A DNA stretch of 64,000 bases from CALINF01 sp039980455 (GTDB lineage: Bacteria > Pseudomonadota > Gammaproteobacteria > Pseudomonadales > Halieaceae), in contig JBDXCG010000003.1 in assembly GCA_039980455.1 (NCBI GenBank), forward strand, positions 248,001 through 312,000, written 5' to 3'. How positions within the stretch are numbered: the stretch's first letter is position 1; each line of letters begins with the position of its first letter. The position numbers and the translations under genes were made by a program. Of the stretch, positions 1 to 9,039 are shown in pieces. The notes under the pieces are model-generated. The model did not search any database and had not been told where the DNA came from. It was given only the letters and a program-made list of their open reading frames with translations.

Positions 1-1000
1 TAACCTTCTGGCTCCATGTGTACTCAATGGTGAAGTCCCCTTGCGCCCAGTCGGTAGCAGACTCGGCTAACTGCTGGTAAAGCTCGCCCAGGGAAACAGG
101 CGGAGAGGGACCTTCTAGCGCGAGATACACCTTCCTTCGCTCTTGTAGAATTTCGATGTCTACAAGTTCCAGTTCGCTGGCCTTAAGCCAGTTTTGGAGG
201 ATCTCTGATTTAGCTGCTTTGTAGCGCGCGTTAAAGAGAATTTTCTCGCTGTAGAACCATAGCGGTACGGAAACAGCGATAGTGAGCACCAGAAAGAGAG
301 AAAGTTGGTTGCGAACAAAAGCCGCTGTCGCTTTTCTTGCCGTTGCAGGAGAAACGCCGACAGCCATAAACGTGAGTGCACCGGCCAAGATCATGGCAAT
401 CAGATTTGTTAGGAACAGTACAACTGCCCGTAGCGCGAGTTCGTTCTCCGCACTGGTCAGTAGGATGCCCGCCGAGGCAAGCGGTGGCAGCAGTGCAACA
501 GCGACGGCTACACCTGGAATTGCACTGGTCTCTTTTCGGGTAATGGTATAGGCGCCAGCGGAACCCGCTGCCAGTGCGATTAGGAGGTCGTAAAAGGTGG
601 GGCGTGTGCGTGCCAGCACCTGCTCTGGGAGAAATACCAAATCCGGCGACACGACGGTGATGAGTGACGAGAGCAGTAGGGCGCCCAGCCCCATGGCGGT
701 TACCAGCCAGAGTGCGCTGTAAAAACGACCTGGCCAGCCCATAACAACCGCCCCAGCCGCAGCCATCACGGGGTTCATGAGTGGCGCTACCAACATTGCG
801 CCAATAACAACTGCTGCGGAATCCGACAGTAGCCCTGCGGTAGCAATCATCGTAGACAGAACCAGAAGTATGCTCATGCGCACGAGATAGGGATTGCGGT
901 TCTTTTTCCCGAACACGAACAGGTCTTCGAGCACGTCTCGCCTTTCTTCAGGGGACAACCCTCTATCTGCGAGCATCTGTTGCAGGCTGAATTTGCTCAT
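1..1000 (-). CDS. DUF389 family membrane protein, 3' end beyond window
   Basis: The gene starts at ATG 1000 on the minus strand and stays open to the window edge, so only about 333 residues are visible. A soluble N-terminus of about 45 residues with the stretch LSPEERRDVLEDLFVFG is followed by a chain of hydrophobic helices. The segment SAAVVIGAMLVAPLMNPVMA matches the conserved core of the DUF389 (TIGR00341-type) inner-membrane family. After about six helices a soluble, beta-rich C-terminal part begins (ELVDIEILQERRKVYLALEG). The function of the family is not established. The gene is divergent from the SDR gene at 1193, with about 190 bases between them. Family call firm; role unknown. Confidence 0.85.
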   Translation of the reverse strand, partial: MSKFSLQQMLADRGLSPEERRDVLEDLFVFGKKNRNPYLVRMSILLVLSTMIATAGLLSDSAAVVIGAMLVAPLMNPVMAAAGAVVMGWPGRFYSALWLVTAMGLGALLLSSLITVVSPDLVFLPEQVLARTRPTFYDLLIALAAGSAGAYTITRKETSAIPGVAVAVALLPPLASAGILLTSAENELALRAVVLFLTNLIAMILAGALTFMAVGVSPATARKATAAFVRNQLSLFLVLTIAVSVPLWFYSEKILFNARYKAAKSEILQNWLKASELELVDIEILQERRKVYLALEGPSPPVSLGELYQQLAESATDWAQGDFTIEYTWSQKV

Positions 1001-1192
1001 TTGGTGTGTCCTTGACGTGGTGTAAACACAGTATAGGTGGCTAGAGAAAGACTTACAGCAACATTGATTGCTGCAGCCTGAATCGAGCAAACGCCACTTG
1101 GACATGTTTTTCAGGTATTGCCCCTTGCATCCTATGTAGAGTTGCTCATAAGCTTTCGCCCACGTTCATCAAATTGGTCATTGAGGTTTATC

Positions 1193-1885
1193 ATGTCGAA
1201 CATTGTAATTACTGGCGCTAACCGGGGAATCGGGCTGGAAATTACCCGCCACTATGCCGCGCAGGGGCATAAGGTGTACGCCTGCTGCCGAGATACAGCA
1301 GGGGCTACAGAGCTAGTCGATCTGGCCAACACTCACGATGTCCACTTGTTGGAAGTTTCCGTAGGCGACGGCGAGTCCGTTGACTCGCTTGCGGCGCAGT
1401 TGTCGGGCGTTACTATCGACATTCTGGTGAACAACGCAGGTACGGGGGGGCCTCCCAGAGAAGAGCAGTCAGCTCTTGTGATGGATTTTGACGGCTGGGC
1501 GGAAACAATGAATATCAATACGTTTGCGCCGGTGCGAGTTATGCAGGCGTTACTGCCCAATCTGCGCGCTGCTGAAGCTGCAAAAGTCGTCAACATTACC
1601 AGCCAGATGGGCGCGTTATCTCTGGATATGACAGTAGCCTACGCCTACTGCAGCTCAAAGGCAGCGCTTAATAAATTCATGCGCATGGCAGCCATCGAAC
1701 TAGCGGGTGAAGATATTCTCGTATGCCTCATTCATCCGGGTTGGGTGCAGACTGACATGGGAGGGCAGGCAGCCGACCTCACGGCAGTAGAGAGTGCTCA
1801 GGGAATCATTCAAACGGTAAGCAAGCTTGAAGCTTCTAACACGGGGAGTTTCTGGAACTGGAACGGGACAACGCACGAATGGTAG
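1193..1885 (+). CDS. SDR family oxidoreductase (C-factor/CsgA-like)
   Basis: A 230-residue classical short-chain dehydrogenase. TGANRGIG (residues 7-14) is the dinucleotide-binding turn, NNAG (80-83) follows the fourth strand, and Ser137, Tyr152 and Lys156 (YCSSK) form the catalytic set. I start at ATG 1193, where GAGG lies about 8 bases upstream and the Rossmann motif sits at the usual distance from the N-terminus; an in-frame start at 1118 would add an implausible tail. The short length and lack of a long C-terminal substrate loop resemble the CsgA/C-factor-like SDR subgroup. The substrate cannot be read from the sequence. Neighbours give no pathway clue. Confidence 0.88.
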   Translation: MSNIVITGANRGIGLEITRHYAAQGHKVYACCRDTAGATELVDLANTHDVHLLEVSVGDGESVDSLAAQLSGVTIDILVNNAGTGGPPREEQSALVMDFDGWAETMNINTFAPVRVMQALLPNLRAAEAAKVVNITSQMGALSLDMTVAYAYCSSKAALNKFMRMAAIELAGEDILVCLIHPGWVQTDMGGQAADLTAVESAQGIIQTVSKLEASNTGSFWNWNGTTHEW

Positions 1886-1946
1886 GTCAAGCCAGCAGAA
1901 AATGACTAGCCCACTCGGATCGTTTGCTTCAAATGGGCTGGGTTCA

Positions 1947-2525
1947 TCAGTCTAGCTCTTTTTTGCGCCCCTCCCAGCGATCTAAGAGACTGTGCTCAAT
2001 ATCAAACAGATCGAGCACTCTACCCACACTGTGGTTGATGAGATCATCAATTGTTTGAGGGTGGTTGTAGAAGGCCGGCATAGGCGGTGCGATTACAGCG
2101 CCTAGCTGCGCTGCTTCGTACAACAGTTTGCAATGCCCAACATGCAAAGGAGCCTCTCGCGGCATCAGTACGAGCCGCCGCTGTTCCTTCAATACCACAT
2201 CAGCCGCGCGCACCATGAGGTTGTCGCAAGATGAATTCGCAATCCCCGACAATGTTTTTATGGAGCAGGGGGCGATGATCATGCCGTCGGTCTTAAACGA
2301 TCCACTGGAAATAGAGGCGGCTTGATTGCCGTAGTTATGCACTTCGTCAGCGAGAGACTCCACTTCTGCGGGAGTGTGTGTTGTTTCAATCTCAATGTTC
2401 ATTCTGGCGAAGCGGCTCATGATGAGGTGTGTTTCAACGCCATCAATGGCTTTGAGCATTTCCAGCATTCGGATGCCGTAGATAACGCCACTTGCTCCGG
2501 ATATTCCGACTATCAGTCGTTTCAT
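1947..2525 (-). CDS. ubiX: UbiX-type flavin prenyltransferase
   Basis: A 192-residue protein, the normal length for UbiX/Pad1. These enzymes attach a dimethylallyl unit to FMN to make prenylated FMN, the cofactor of UbiD-type decarboxylases. The N-terminal GISGASGVIYG (residues 7-17) is the FMN-phosphate loop of the flavoprotein family, and the APCSIKTLSGIA and MPREAPLH segments are typical of UbiX. The start is ATG 2525; reading further upstream gives non-conserved sequence. No ubiD partner lies in the window, so whether it serves ubiquinone synthesis or another UbiD-like decarboxylase is open. Confidence 0.9.
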   Translation of the reverse strand: MKRLIVGISGASGVIYGIRMLEMLKAIDGVETHLIMSRFARMNIEIETTHTPAEVESLADEVHNYGNQAASISSGSFKTDGMIIAPCSIKTLSGIANSSCDNLMVRAADVVLKEQRRLVLMPREAPLHVGHCKLLYEAAQLGAVIAPPMPAFYNHPQTIDDLINHSVGRVLDLFDIEHSLLDRWEGRKKELD

Positions 2526-2749
2526 AACATTCGCTTCTCTATGTTGCATCGCACAGCAGTATGCCGGTACGCGGTCCAACAGATATAGCCACCGTGATGA
2601 CTTATGAACCTGATACGCAGTATGTCGGCATAGTAGTGCATTGGTAACTACTTGTGCAAAACCGGCTCTACAGAGTAAACACAAAGACTAGCATGGCAGC
2701 TGCCACGCTCACGACAAGCTCGGCAACTCTGCCACGGTCCAGAGCGCAT

Positions 2750-3721
2750 TCACGTATCCAGTAGGTGACATGCTCCGAAGTGCTCGTTGCCTGTTAACTT
2801 GAGCGCGGGCGCTTCAGAACGACACTGACTAATTGCTTTGGGGCAGCGAGGATGAAAATGACAGCCCGCTGGAGGATCAATGGGTGAAGGTACATCGCCG
2901 CTCAGTATTTCTCTGCTAATAGTGCGATGAGGGTCTGGCATGGGGATCGCGTCAATCAAGGACTGTGTGTAGGGGTGTTTGGGCTCTCGATAAACCGCCT
3001 CGCTACTGGCGCTCTCTACAATTTTGCCAAGATACATGACGGCCATCTCATCCGAGATATGCTTTACCACCGCTAGGTCGTGTGCGATGAACAGATACGA
3101 CAAATTGAATTCCTGTTGCAGGTCGTTCAGCAGGTTCAGAATCTGGCTCTGAATGGATACATCAAGAGCAGAGACTGGCTCATCGCAGATAATGAGACGA
3201 GGGTTTAGTGCAATTGCTCTGGCTATGCCGATTCGCTGACGTTGGCCGCCCGAAAATTCAAATGGATAGCGAGTGACAGAGCGAGCGGGTAAGCCCACGA
3301 TTTCGAGTAGCTCCCGCACGCGTTTAGCGCGGAATGCGCTATTGCCAAGTTTATGAATGATAAAGGGCTCTTCCAAAATCTCGCCTACCGTATGGCGGGC
3401 GTTTAGTGACTCCATTGGATCCTGAAAGATCATCTGAATGTGCTGACGATAGGGCAGGAGTGAAGAGCCTTTAAGGTGGGTTATGTCCTGTCCGTCAAAC
3501 ACGATACGGCCGGCGGTTGGTTGATAAAGACGACTGATGCAGCGCCCCAGCGTTGACTTACCGCAGCCTGATTCGCCCACCAGTCCCATCGTTTGTCCGG
3601 GCATAATTGAGAGGGAGACACCATCAACGGCTTTGTTGGAGCGATGTGAGCGTAGCAATATCCCCTCGCGTACAGGAAAGTGCATCTTTAGATCGGTGAC
3701 CGCGAGCAAGGGAGTGCTCAT
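2750..3721 (-). CDS. Peptide ABC transporter ATPase, OppF/DppF type
   Basis: A 323-residue ATPase, last gene of the importer operon. Walker A is GESGCGKST, the ABC signature FSGGQRQRIGIAR and Walker B LIICDEPVSALD. The C-terminal oligopeptide/dipeptide extension with GCHFHPRCPKAISQC is typical of OppF/DppF. The ATG overlaps the stop of the upstream ATPase gene by four bases (ATGA, 3718-3721), so the two are probably translated together and form a heterodimer energising the permeases at 6706-8799. Classical Yej systems carry both ATPases in one YejF polypeptide; here they are separate. Confidence 0.93.
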   Translation of the reverse strand: MSTPLLAVTDLKMHFPVREGILLRSHRSNKAVDGVSLSIMPGQTMGLVGESGCGKSTLGRCISRLYQPTAGRIVFDGQDITHLKGSSLLPYRQHIQMIFQDPMESLNARHTVGEILEEPFIIHKLGNSAFRAKRVRELLEIVGLPARSVTRYPFEFSGGQRQRIGIARAIALNPRLIICDEPVSALDVSIQSQILNLLNDLQQEFNLSYLFIAHDLAVVKHISDEMAVMYLGKIVESASSEAVYREPKHPYTQSLIDAIPMPDPHRTISREILSGDVPSPIDPPAGCHFHPRCPKAISQCRSEAPALKLTGNEHFGACHLLDT

Positions 3722-4689
3722 AGTTCGCTCCAGCGTAAGCAGGCGACCTGATGTCCGTCCGTTACGCTCTCAATAGTCGGTTGTGCTAACTGACATGCCG
3801 GTTGCGCGTGGGGGCAACGGTTTTCAAAGCGGCAGCCTGTGGGCAGGTCCCGCAGTCCGGGCACCATGCCTTCTATTGTGCTCAGAGTGGATTTTGGTTC
3901 TGAGTCCAGCCTTGGTATTGAGGCCAGTAGTCCGCGCGTGTAGGGGTGAGCAGGGCGATCAAATATGTCGAACACAGTTCCCTTCTCGACAATCTGGCCC
4001 GCGTACATCACGGCAACATGATCGCTGGTTTCGGCGATAACACCCAGGTCATGGGTGATCAGGATGACTGCCATATTGGATTGAGTCTGGAGTGTCTTGA
4101 TCAGTTCGAGGATCTGCGCCTGAATGGTTACATCCAGCGCCGTGGTAGGTTCGTCGGCAATGAGTAAGGAGGGTTCACACGCCAATGCCATGGCAATCAC
4201 CACCCGTTGGCGCATGCCCCCGGAAAGTTGGTGAGGGTATTCACTCATGCGCACATCTGCTGACGGGATGCCTACTTTGTCCAGCAGCGCCACACCCGCC
4301 TTAATTGCCTGCTCGGGGCTGATATCGCGATGGGTCAGCATAACCTCGCACAATTGCTTGCCAATCGTGTGCACGGGGTTGAGTGCGGTCATTGGCTCCT
4401 GGAATACCATGCCAATATCGTTGCCGCGAACTTTCTCCATGTCAGGAATGGATGCGCTGGTGAGTTCCTTTCCATTGAAACGCACTGACCCACCACTAAT
4501 CTGACCCATCGGCTGTGGTAGTAATCGCATGATAGACATAGCAGTCACACTCTTGCCGCAACCCGACTCGCCCACAATGCCGAGCGTTTTACCTGCTTCC
4601 ACGGCAAAACTCACCTCATCTACGGCACGCACACGACCCTCGTCGGTGTCGAACTCGGTAATGAGTTTGTCTACCTGCAGCAGTGACAT
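3718..4689 (-). CDS. Peptide ABC transporter ATPase, OppD/DppD type
   Basis: A 323-residue ATPase with Walker A GESGCGKS, signature LSGGMRQRVVIAMAL and Walker B LLIADEPTTALD. The C-terminal GCRFENRCPHAQPAC extension is that of OppD/DppD proteins. I place the start at ATG 4689 (MSLLQVDKL), two bases past the stop of the solute-binding-protein gene; the longer in-frame reading from 4713 would overlap that gene and adds nothing conserved. It works with the OppF-like ATPase that overlaps its 3' end by four bases. Confidence 0.93.
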   Translation of the reverse strand: MSLLQVDKLITEFDTDEGRVRAVDEVSFAVEAGKTLGIVGESGCGKSVTAMSIMRLLPQPMGQISGGSVRFNGKELTSASIPDMEKVRGNDIGMVFQEPMTALNPVHTIGKQLCEVMLTHRDISPEQAIKAGVALLDKVGIPSADVRMSEYPHQLSGGMRQRVVIAMALACEPSLLIADEPTTALDVTIQAQILELIKTLQTQSNMAVILITHDLGVIAETSDHVAVMYAGQIVEKGTVFDIFDRPAHPYTRGLLASIPRLDSEPKSTLSTIEGMVPGLRDLPTGCRFENRCPHAQPACQLAQPTIESVTDGHQVACLRWSEL

Positions 4690-4691
4690 AC

Positions 4692-6695
4692 CTAGTCGGC
4701 CTTTTCCAGCCACTGATCGTAAACATTGATCTCTGGCTCAAACGTTTTACCTGATTTTCGGGCCTCGAGAGTCTCTTCCTTCATGTCGGTGTCGATCCAG
4801 TGCACGAATAACTGCCCGGCATCACTGGAGTGTTTATGATTGAAAAACTCGGGGTAGCGAACCCAGCGCCACGATGCGATACGGTAGAAACCTGAGTAAA
4901 AACCTGGGACGAACGATGCGTTATCGAAGTGTAATTCTTGCATCTTGTGAGATAGAGCTATCATTTCTTCTTTGTCATCGGACTCCCTGAATCGAACAAT
5001 CATTGGATCCATTTCGGGGTTTGCATAGGATTCAAGGTTATTGGTTTGTACCTTCAGTTTGCGTTCGGGATTGATTGAGCCGTCTTCCAAGAATGCGTTC
5101 TCGTAGGCATTCTCAGAGCTGTAGTGCTCCCAGAAGCGTGGCAACATTTCCAGAAATACGCCAAACGCAGCGAAGTGAATGTCATGTTGCTTCTCCTGTA
5201 CTTTCTTCCAACTCGCCGTGCCGTCCAGTAGTTCTATGCGAAACTCCACGCCAGCTTTTGCAGCTTCTTCTTTGAGAATCGTGAGAATGTCTTTCATCGT
5301 GAGATAGCCACTGGAGAGCGTAAAGGAGAGCCGTTCGCCGGCCTCGTTTACCAAGATGCCATCTGGGCCACGCTGCGTGAAACCGGCTTTAGCGAAGTGT
5401 TCCAAGGCCTTGTCGATATCATATTCACGCGATTTTAGCGTCGGATGGCTAAACTCGCCGAATCCGTGCTGCGCACTCTCCAGGCGGGAATAGTCTCCGC
5501 GGAAGTATTTGTCGATAACTAGTTGCCAGTTGGTTGCGTAGTTAATGCCAAGACGAATATCGAGTTCATCGAGTAGAGGGCGTGCGGTGTTGATCCACAG
5601 GCCGAAATTTGGTCTGGGCCGTTGATTGTAGAAGATAGACTTCTGGATGTAGCCCGCTTGAACATCCGGTGCAGAGTCAGGGAGCTTTTCATACCAGTAT
5701 TCTGCAAGGTTAAGTGTGTACTGGTCTATGTCACCGCGACGGAACGCTTCGAAAATTTTCTCCGTATCGCGAATCACCGTGAACTGCAATCTGTCAGGGT
5801 TATAACGATAGCGATAGTGCTTTTTGTCCTTTGCCCACCAGTTATCCACCTTGGACATAGCAATAGAACGACCCTTTTTGATGTCTTCCTGTCGAACGAT
5901 ATAGGCGCCGGTGGTTGGTTTTGATCGCCACTGATAGCGCTCAACAAAATCTTCACCCACTTCGCGAAAGAAGTGCTCCGGAATTGGCACTAATTCCAAA
6001 ACGCGAGCGTCGGTATCTGGTTTAGCCGCTGCTGTCGTTATTGAGAAGGTGTGGTCATCGTATCGACTGATATTGGTGTAACTCGTGCTGAAAAAATTGT
6101 TGTACCAAGGCGCTGTAATATACGGCGAGCGCCAAAACCAGAATGAGAAGAAGTAATCATCAGTGGTTATAGCTTCGCCATCAGAAAAGCGTGCCTGAGG
6201 GTCGATTCTGACATACACCGTACGCTTGTCGTCTCCTATTGCCCACTCACTGGCTATACCGGGAATGAACTCGAATTCGTCCTGGTGACGCATCGCAGTT
6301 CTGACCTCAAGATCATCAAGTATCCATGCTCTGAAACTGCCATTGGAGTCCGGTCCAATTGTTCGTAAGGTTCGAGGAAAATCTTGTAGGGCAAGATACT
6401 GTGTGCCGCCTTTCTTGGCTTTTGGCGATCCCATCTCGGGCAGCTCAGAGCCATTCTCCCAATTCAGGTCTGCCGGTAAGTCAGCTAATGTCTTGAAGCT
6501 GAAAAACTCCGGGTCTGCCTCATAGTAAGCTTGGACCTCAGCACGGTTATCGTGGGGTGCAAAACCGTCACTGCTTGCATCGGCGCTGTCTGCGTTTGAA
6601 TCTCCGTCGGTACCACCGCAAGCAACTAAACCTAGTGTGAGAAGACCTGTCAGTAGTAGGGCAGGCCTGCTCCTTCTTAAACCAAAGCAGCTCAT
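4692..6695 (-). CDS. YejA-like extracellular solute-binding lipoprotein (family 5)
   Basis: A 667-residue periplasmic binding protein of SBP family 5. The start at ATG 6695 is supported by AAGGA upstream and by the lipoprotein signal MSCFGLRRSRPALLLTG ending in the lipobox LVAC; a Ser/Asp/Ala-rich tether follows. RFSDGEAITTDDYFFSF and FRRGDIDQY are typical of the YejA/microcin C-binding branch, longer than OppA or DppA. It should capture peptides or modified peptides and deliver them to the permeases encoded just upstream. It ends two bases before the OppD-like ATPase start. The ligand is not predictable. Confidence 0.9.
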   Translation of the reverse strand: MSCFGLRRSRPALLLTGLLTLGLVACGGTDGDSNADSADASSDGFAPHDNRAEVQAYYEADPEFFSFKTLADLPADLNWENGSELPEMGSPKAKKGGTQYLALQDFPRTLRTIGPDSNGSFRAWILDDLEVRTAMRHQDEFEFIPGIASEWAIGDDKRTVYVRIDPQARFSDGEAITTDDYFFSFWFWRSPYITAPWYNNFFSTSYTNISRYDDHTFSITTAAAKPDTDARVLELVPIPEHFFREVGEDFVERYQWRSKPTTGAYIVRQEDIKKGRSIAMSKVDNWWAKDKKHYRYRYNPDRLQFTVIRDTEKIFEAFRRGDIDQYTLNLAEYWYEKLPDSAPDVQAGYIQKSIFYNQRPRPNFGLWINTARPLLDELDIRLGINYATNWQLVIDKYFRGDYSRLESAQHGFGEFSHPTLKSREYDIDKALEHFAKAGFTQRGPDGILVNEAGERLSFTLSSGYLTMKDILTILKEEAAKAGVEFRIELLDGTASWKKVQEKQHDIHFAAFGVFLEMLPRFWEHYSSENAYENAFLEDGSINPERKLKVQTNNLESYANPEMDPMIVRFRESDDKEEMIALSHKMQELHFDNASFVPGFYSGFYRIASWRWVRYPEFFNHKHSSDAGQLFVHWIDTDMKEETLEARKSGKTFEPEINVYDQWLEKAD

Positions 6696-6705
6696 ATCAA
6701 TATCC

Positions 6706-7773
6706 TTAGCGATAAACAGTAAATTTTTTGGGGTCAAACGATTCACGTACGGCCTCGCCAATAAAGGTAACGAGCGTTAGTAGCACCACGAGAGCAGTGA
6801 AAGCCGATGACACAATCCAGGGCGCGGTGCGCAGGTTGGCGGTACCCTGTTTGAGTAATTCTCCGAGACTGGGTGTGGGGGCTGGTAGCCCGAAGCCCAG
6901 AAAGTCCAATGCTGTTATCGCTGCGATAGCCGACACAACGACAAATGGCATAAAGGTCACCAGCGTAGACAGAACGTTGGGCAGTATATGGCGGAAGATA
7001 ATGCGAGTATCAGACGCGCCGATGACTCTCGCCGCTGCCACGTAATCGCGTGACTTCTCTTTGTAGGTCTCCGTGCGCATGTTGTAGGTCATGCCCGTCC
7101 ATGAAAAAAGCACCATCACAAACAATAATATCCCGATGCGTGATGGAATCGATAAACTCGACGGGACAACTGAAAATACAATAATGACCATGTACAGGAA
7201 GGGAATATTCGACCAGATCTCGATCACTCGCTGGAAGAGAAGGTCAAAAACGCCGCCAAAGTAACCCATGGCGCAACCTACAGAAATACCGATCAAGTAC
7301 ACCCATGCAGTGAAAACCATTGCAAACAGCAGTGCGGTGCGAGTGCCATAGAACAGGCGAGCCAGAATGTCTCGGCTGGTAGTGTCGGTACCTAGATAGT
7401 GCTGTGTTTCTGTTGACGGCGGATTAGGTTTGAATACGCCGTCACTGGCGTCGTTCTCAAAGGCGTCATAGGGAACCAGTGGCATTAACACCCAGTTATC
7501 GCCATCCTCTGCCTGAAATTTGGCTTGGAGATCTCGGTAGTTCACCTCATAGCTATAGTCGTAGCCAAAATCAGTCCCTGCATTGAACCCGGTATAGGTA
7601 GGAAAATACAGATCGCCTTCATACTTAACGATGAGCGCGCGGCTATTCACAAGGAGTTCGCCCAGCGACAGAATAACCAGCATCACTACCAGAATCACGA
7701 AGCTGTAGTAACCACGCTTGATCTCGCGAAAGCGTCTGAGCTTCTTGAGCGTCTGTGGATTAAAATGCAGCAA
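6706..7773 (-). CDS. YejE-like ABC permease
   Basis: A 355-residue inner-membrane permease. One N-terminal helix (around residues 21-42) is followed by a periplasmic loop of about 90 residues, characteristic of YejE, and then five helices. The EAA loop reads AARVIGASDTRIIFRHILPN. The reading frame opens right after the YejB-like stop (TAA at 7777-7779) with no ATG for 30 codons, so the start is most likely TTG 7773, translated by re-initiation or coupling from yejB. It ends ten bases before the solute-binding-protein start. Confidence 0.9.
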   Translation of the reverse strand: MLHFNPQTLKKLRRFREIKRGYYSFVILVVMLVILSLGELLVNSRALIVKYEGDLYFPTYTGFNAGTDFGYDYSYEVNYRDLQAKFQAEDGDNWVLMPLVPYDAFENDASDGVFKPNPPSTETQHYLGTDTTSRDILARLFYGTRTALLFAMVFTAWVYLIGISVGCAMGYFGGVFDLLFQRVIEIWSNIPFLYMVIIVFSVVPSSLSIPSRIGILLFVMVLFSWTGMTYNMRTETYKEKSRDYVAAARVIGASDTRIIFRHILPNVLSTLVTFMPFVVVSAIAAITALDFLGFGLPAPTPSLGELLKQGTANLRTAPWIVSSAFTALVVLLTLVTFIGEAVRESFDPKKFTVYR

Positions 7774-7776
7774 TGT

Positions 7777-8799
7777 TTAGTTAAACCTCACGCGCGGGTC
7801 GACCAGCGCTACCAGCAGATCAGACAGGATATTCCCAATCAGTAGCAGCAGGCTGCTGAGCAGAACCACCCCCATAACTATTGGGTAGTCTCTATCCAGA
7901 ATAGCGGTGAGCCCCAACAGCCCGAAACCGTCGATATCGAAAATCGTCTCGATCAAGAACGAACCGGATACCAGCAGCGTGATATTTTGGCCAAAGGTGG
8001 TGGCGATAGGAATCAACGAGTTACGCATCGCATGGCGTGTGACTGCATGCCGAAACGACACACCTTTGGCGATTGCGGTACGGATGTAGTCTGCCGCCAA
8101 GTTATCCATCAGGTGGTTTTTCAGCAACATGGTAACCAGTGCGAATGCGCCCACCATATAGCAGATCAGTGGTAGCACAGAATGACTGATCAGATCGCCT
8201 ATCTGCCCCATCGTGTCTTTTTGGTCGAAGGAGTAGCTGACGAACCCGCCCATGGGAAACCAGTCGAGCCTAACCGAGAAGTACAGCAGTAACAGTGACC
8301 CCAGCGCGTAGCCAGGAATTGCATAGCCAACGAAAATCAGTACCGAGCTTATGTTGTCGATTGCCGTGCGATGTCTGATCGCCTTTACGATACCCAGTGG
8401 GATGCACACGGCATAGGTGAGCACCAGAGTAATTAGCCCGTAGTAGAGAGATACTGGGAACCGGTCCTGTATGACATTCCACACGGGTTCGTTGTAGCGA
8501 TAGGAGGTGCCTAGGTCGCCTTGTACAACTTTGCCCAGCCAGGTGACATAGCTCTCCAGCATCGGTTTGTCGAAGCCATAGTATTCTTTGAGTTTGTCTA
8601 GCTGGGCCTCAGAGATTGCCATGCCCTGGCCAGCAGCCTGGCTACTGGAACTCCCCGACGCATCCATTTGCTGGGCTTCCATAATGGCGCGTTCGAGCGG
8701 GCCGCCCGGAACAAGTCGTGTGACTGCAAAGACAATAATGGTAATGCCCAGCAAAGTTGGAATGATCAGAAGAAAGCGTCTGATGAAATAGTCGCGCAT
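7777..8799 (-). CDS. YejB-like ABC permease
   Basis: A 340-residue permease, first gene of the importer operon. It has the N-terminal helix RRFLLIIPTLLGITIIVFAV, the conserved RLVPGGPLERAI segment, and a loop with MDASGSSSSQAAGQGMA before five further helices. The coupling loop for the ATPase includes YIRTAIAKGVSFRHAV. The start is ATG 8799. Similarity to YejB rather than OppB/DppB rests on the PGGPLERAI motif and the long early loop. The 240 bases upstream presumably hold the operon promoter, which I cannot pinpoint. Confidence 0.9.
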   Translation of the reverse strand: MRDYFIRRFLLIIPTLLGITIIVFAVTRLVPGGPLERAIMEAQQMDASGSSSSQAAGQGMAISEAQLDKLKEYYGFDKPMLESYVTWLGKVVQGDLGTSYRYNEPVWNVIQDRFPVSLYYGLITLVLTYAVCIPLGIVKAIRHRTAIDNISSVLIFVGYAIPGYALGSLLLLYFSVRLDWFPMGGFVSYSFDQKDTMGQIGDLISHSVLPLICYMVGAFALVTMLLKNHLMDNLAADYIRTAIAKGVSFRHAVTRHAMRNSLIPIATTFGQNITLLVSGSFLIETIFDIDGFGLLGLTAILDRDYPIVMGVVLLSSLLLLIGNILSDLLVALVDPRVRFN

Positions 8800-9039
8800 T
8801 CAGGCGGCAGAAGTCCGGTGTTGAAAGCTTATTCGCGTCCTGGCGAGAGATTGGCTGTTCGACGAGCTGCTGAAGTTCATCTCACTGGTCTGGTCTGGTG
8901 TTGAAGTGGAGCCTATGGTGCCACAACAAGGCGAGACACAACAGTATTGGCTCAAACATCTCGTGAGTAAACGAAGAGATTTCCACAGGGCACCCAGTAG
9001 GATTGAATATGATGAAGGGCAAGCCTGATCAGACCAGCC

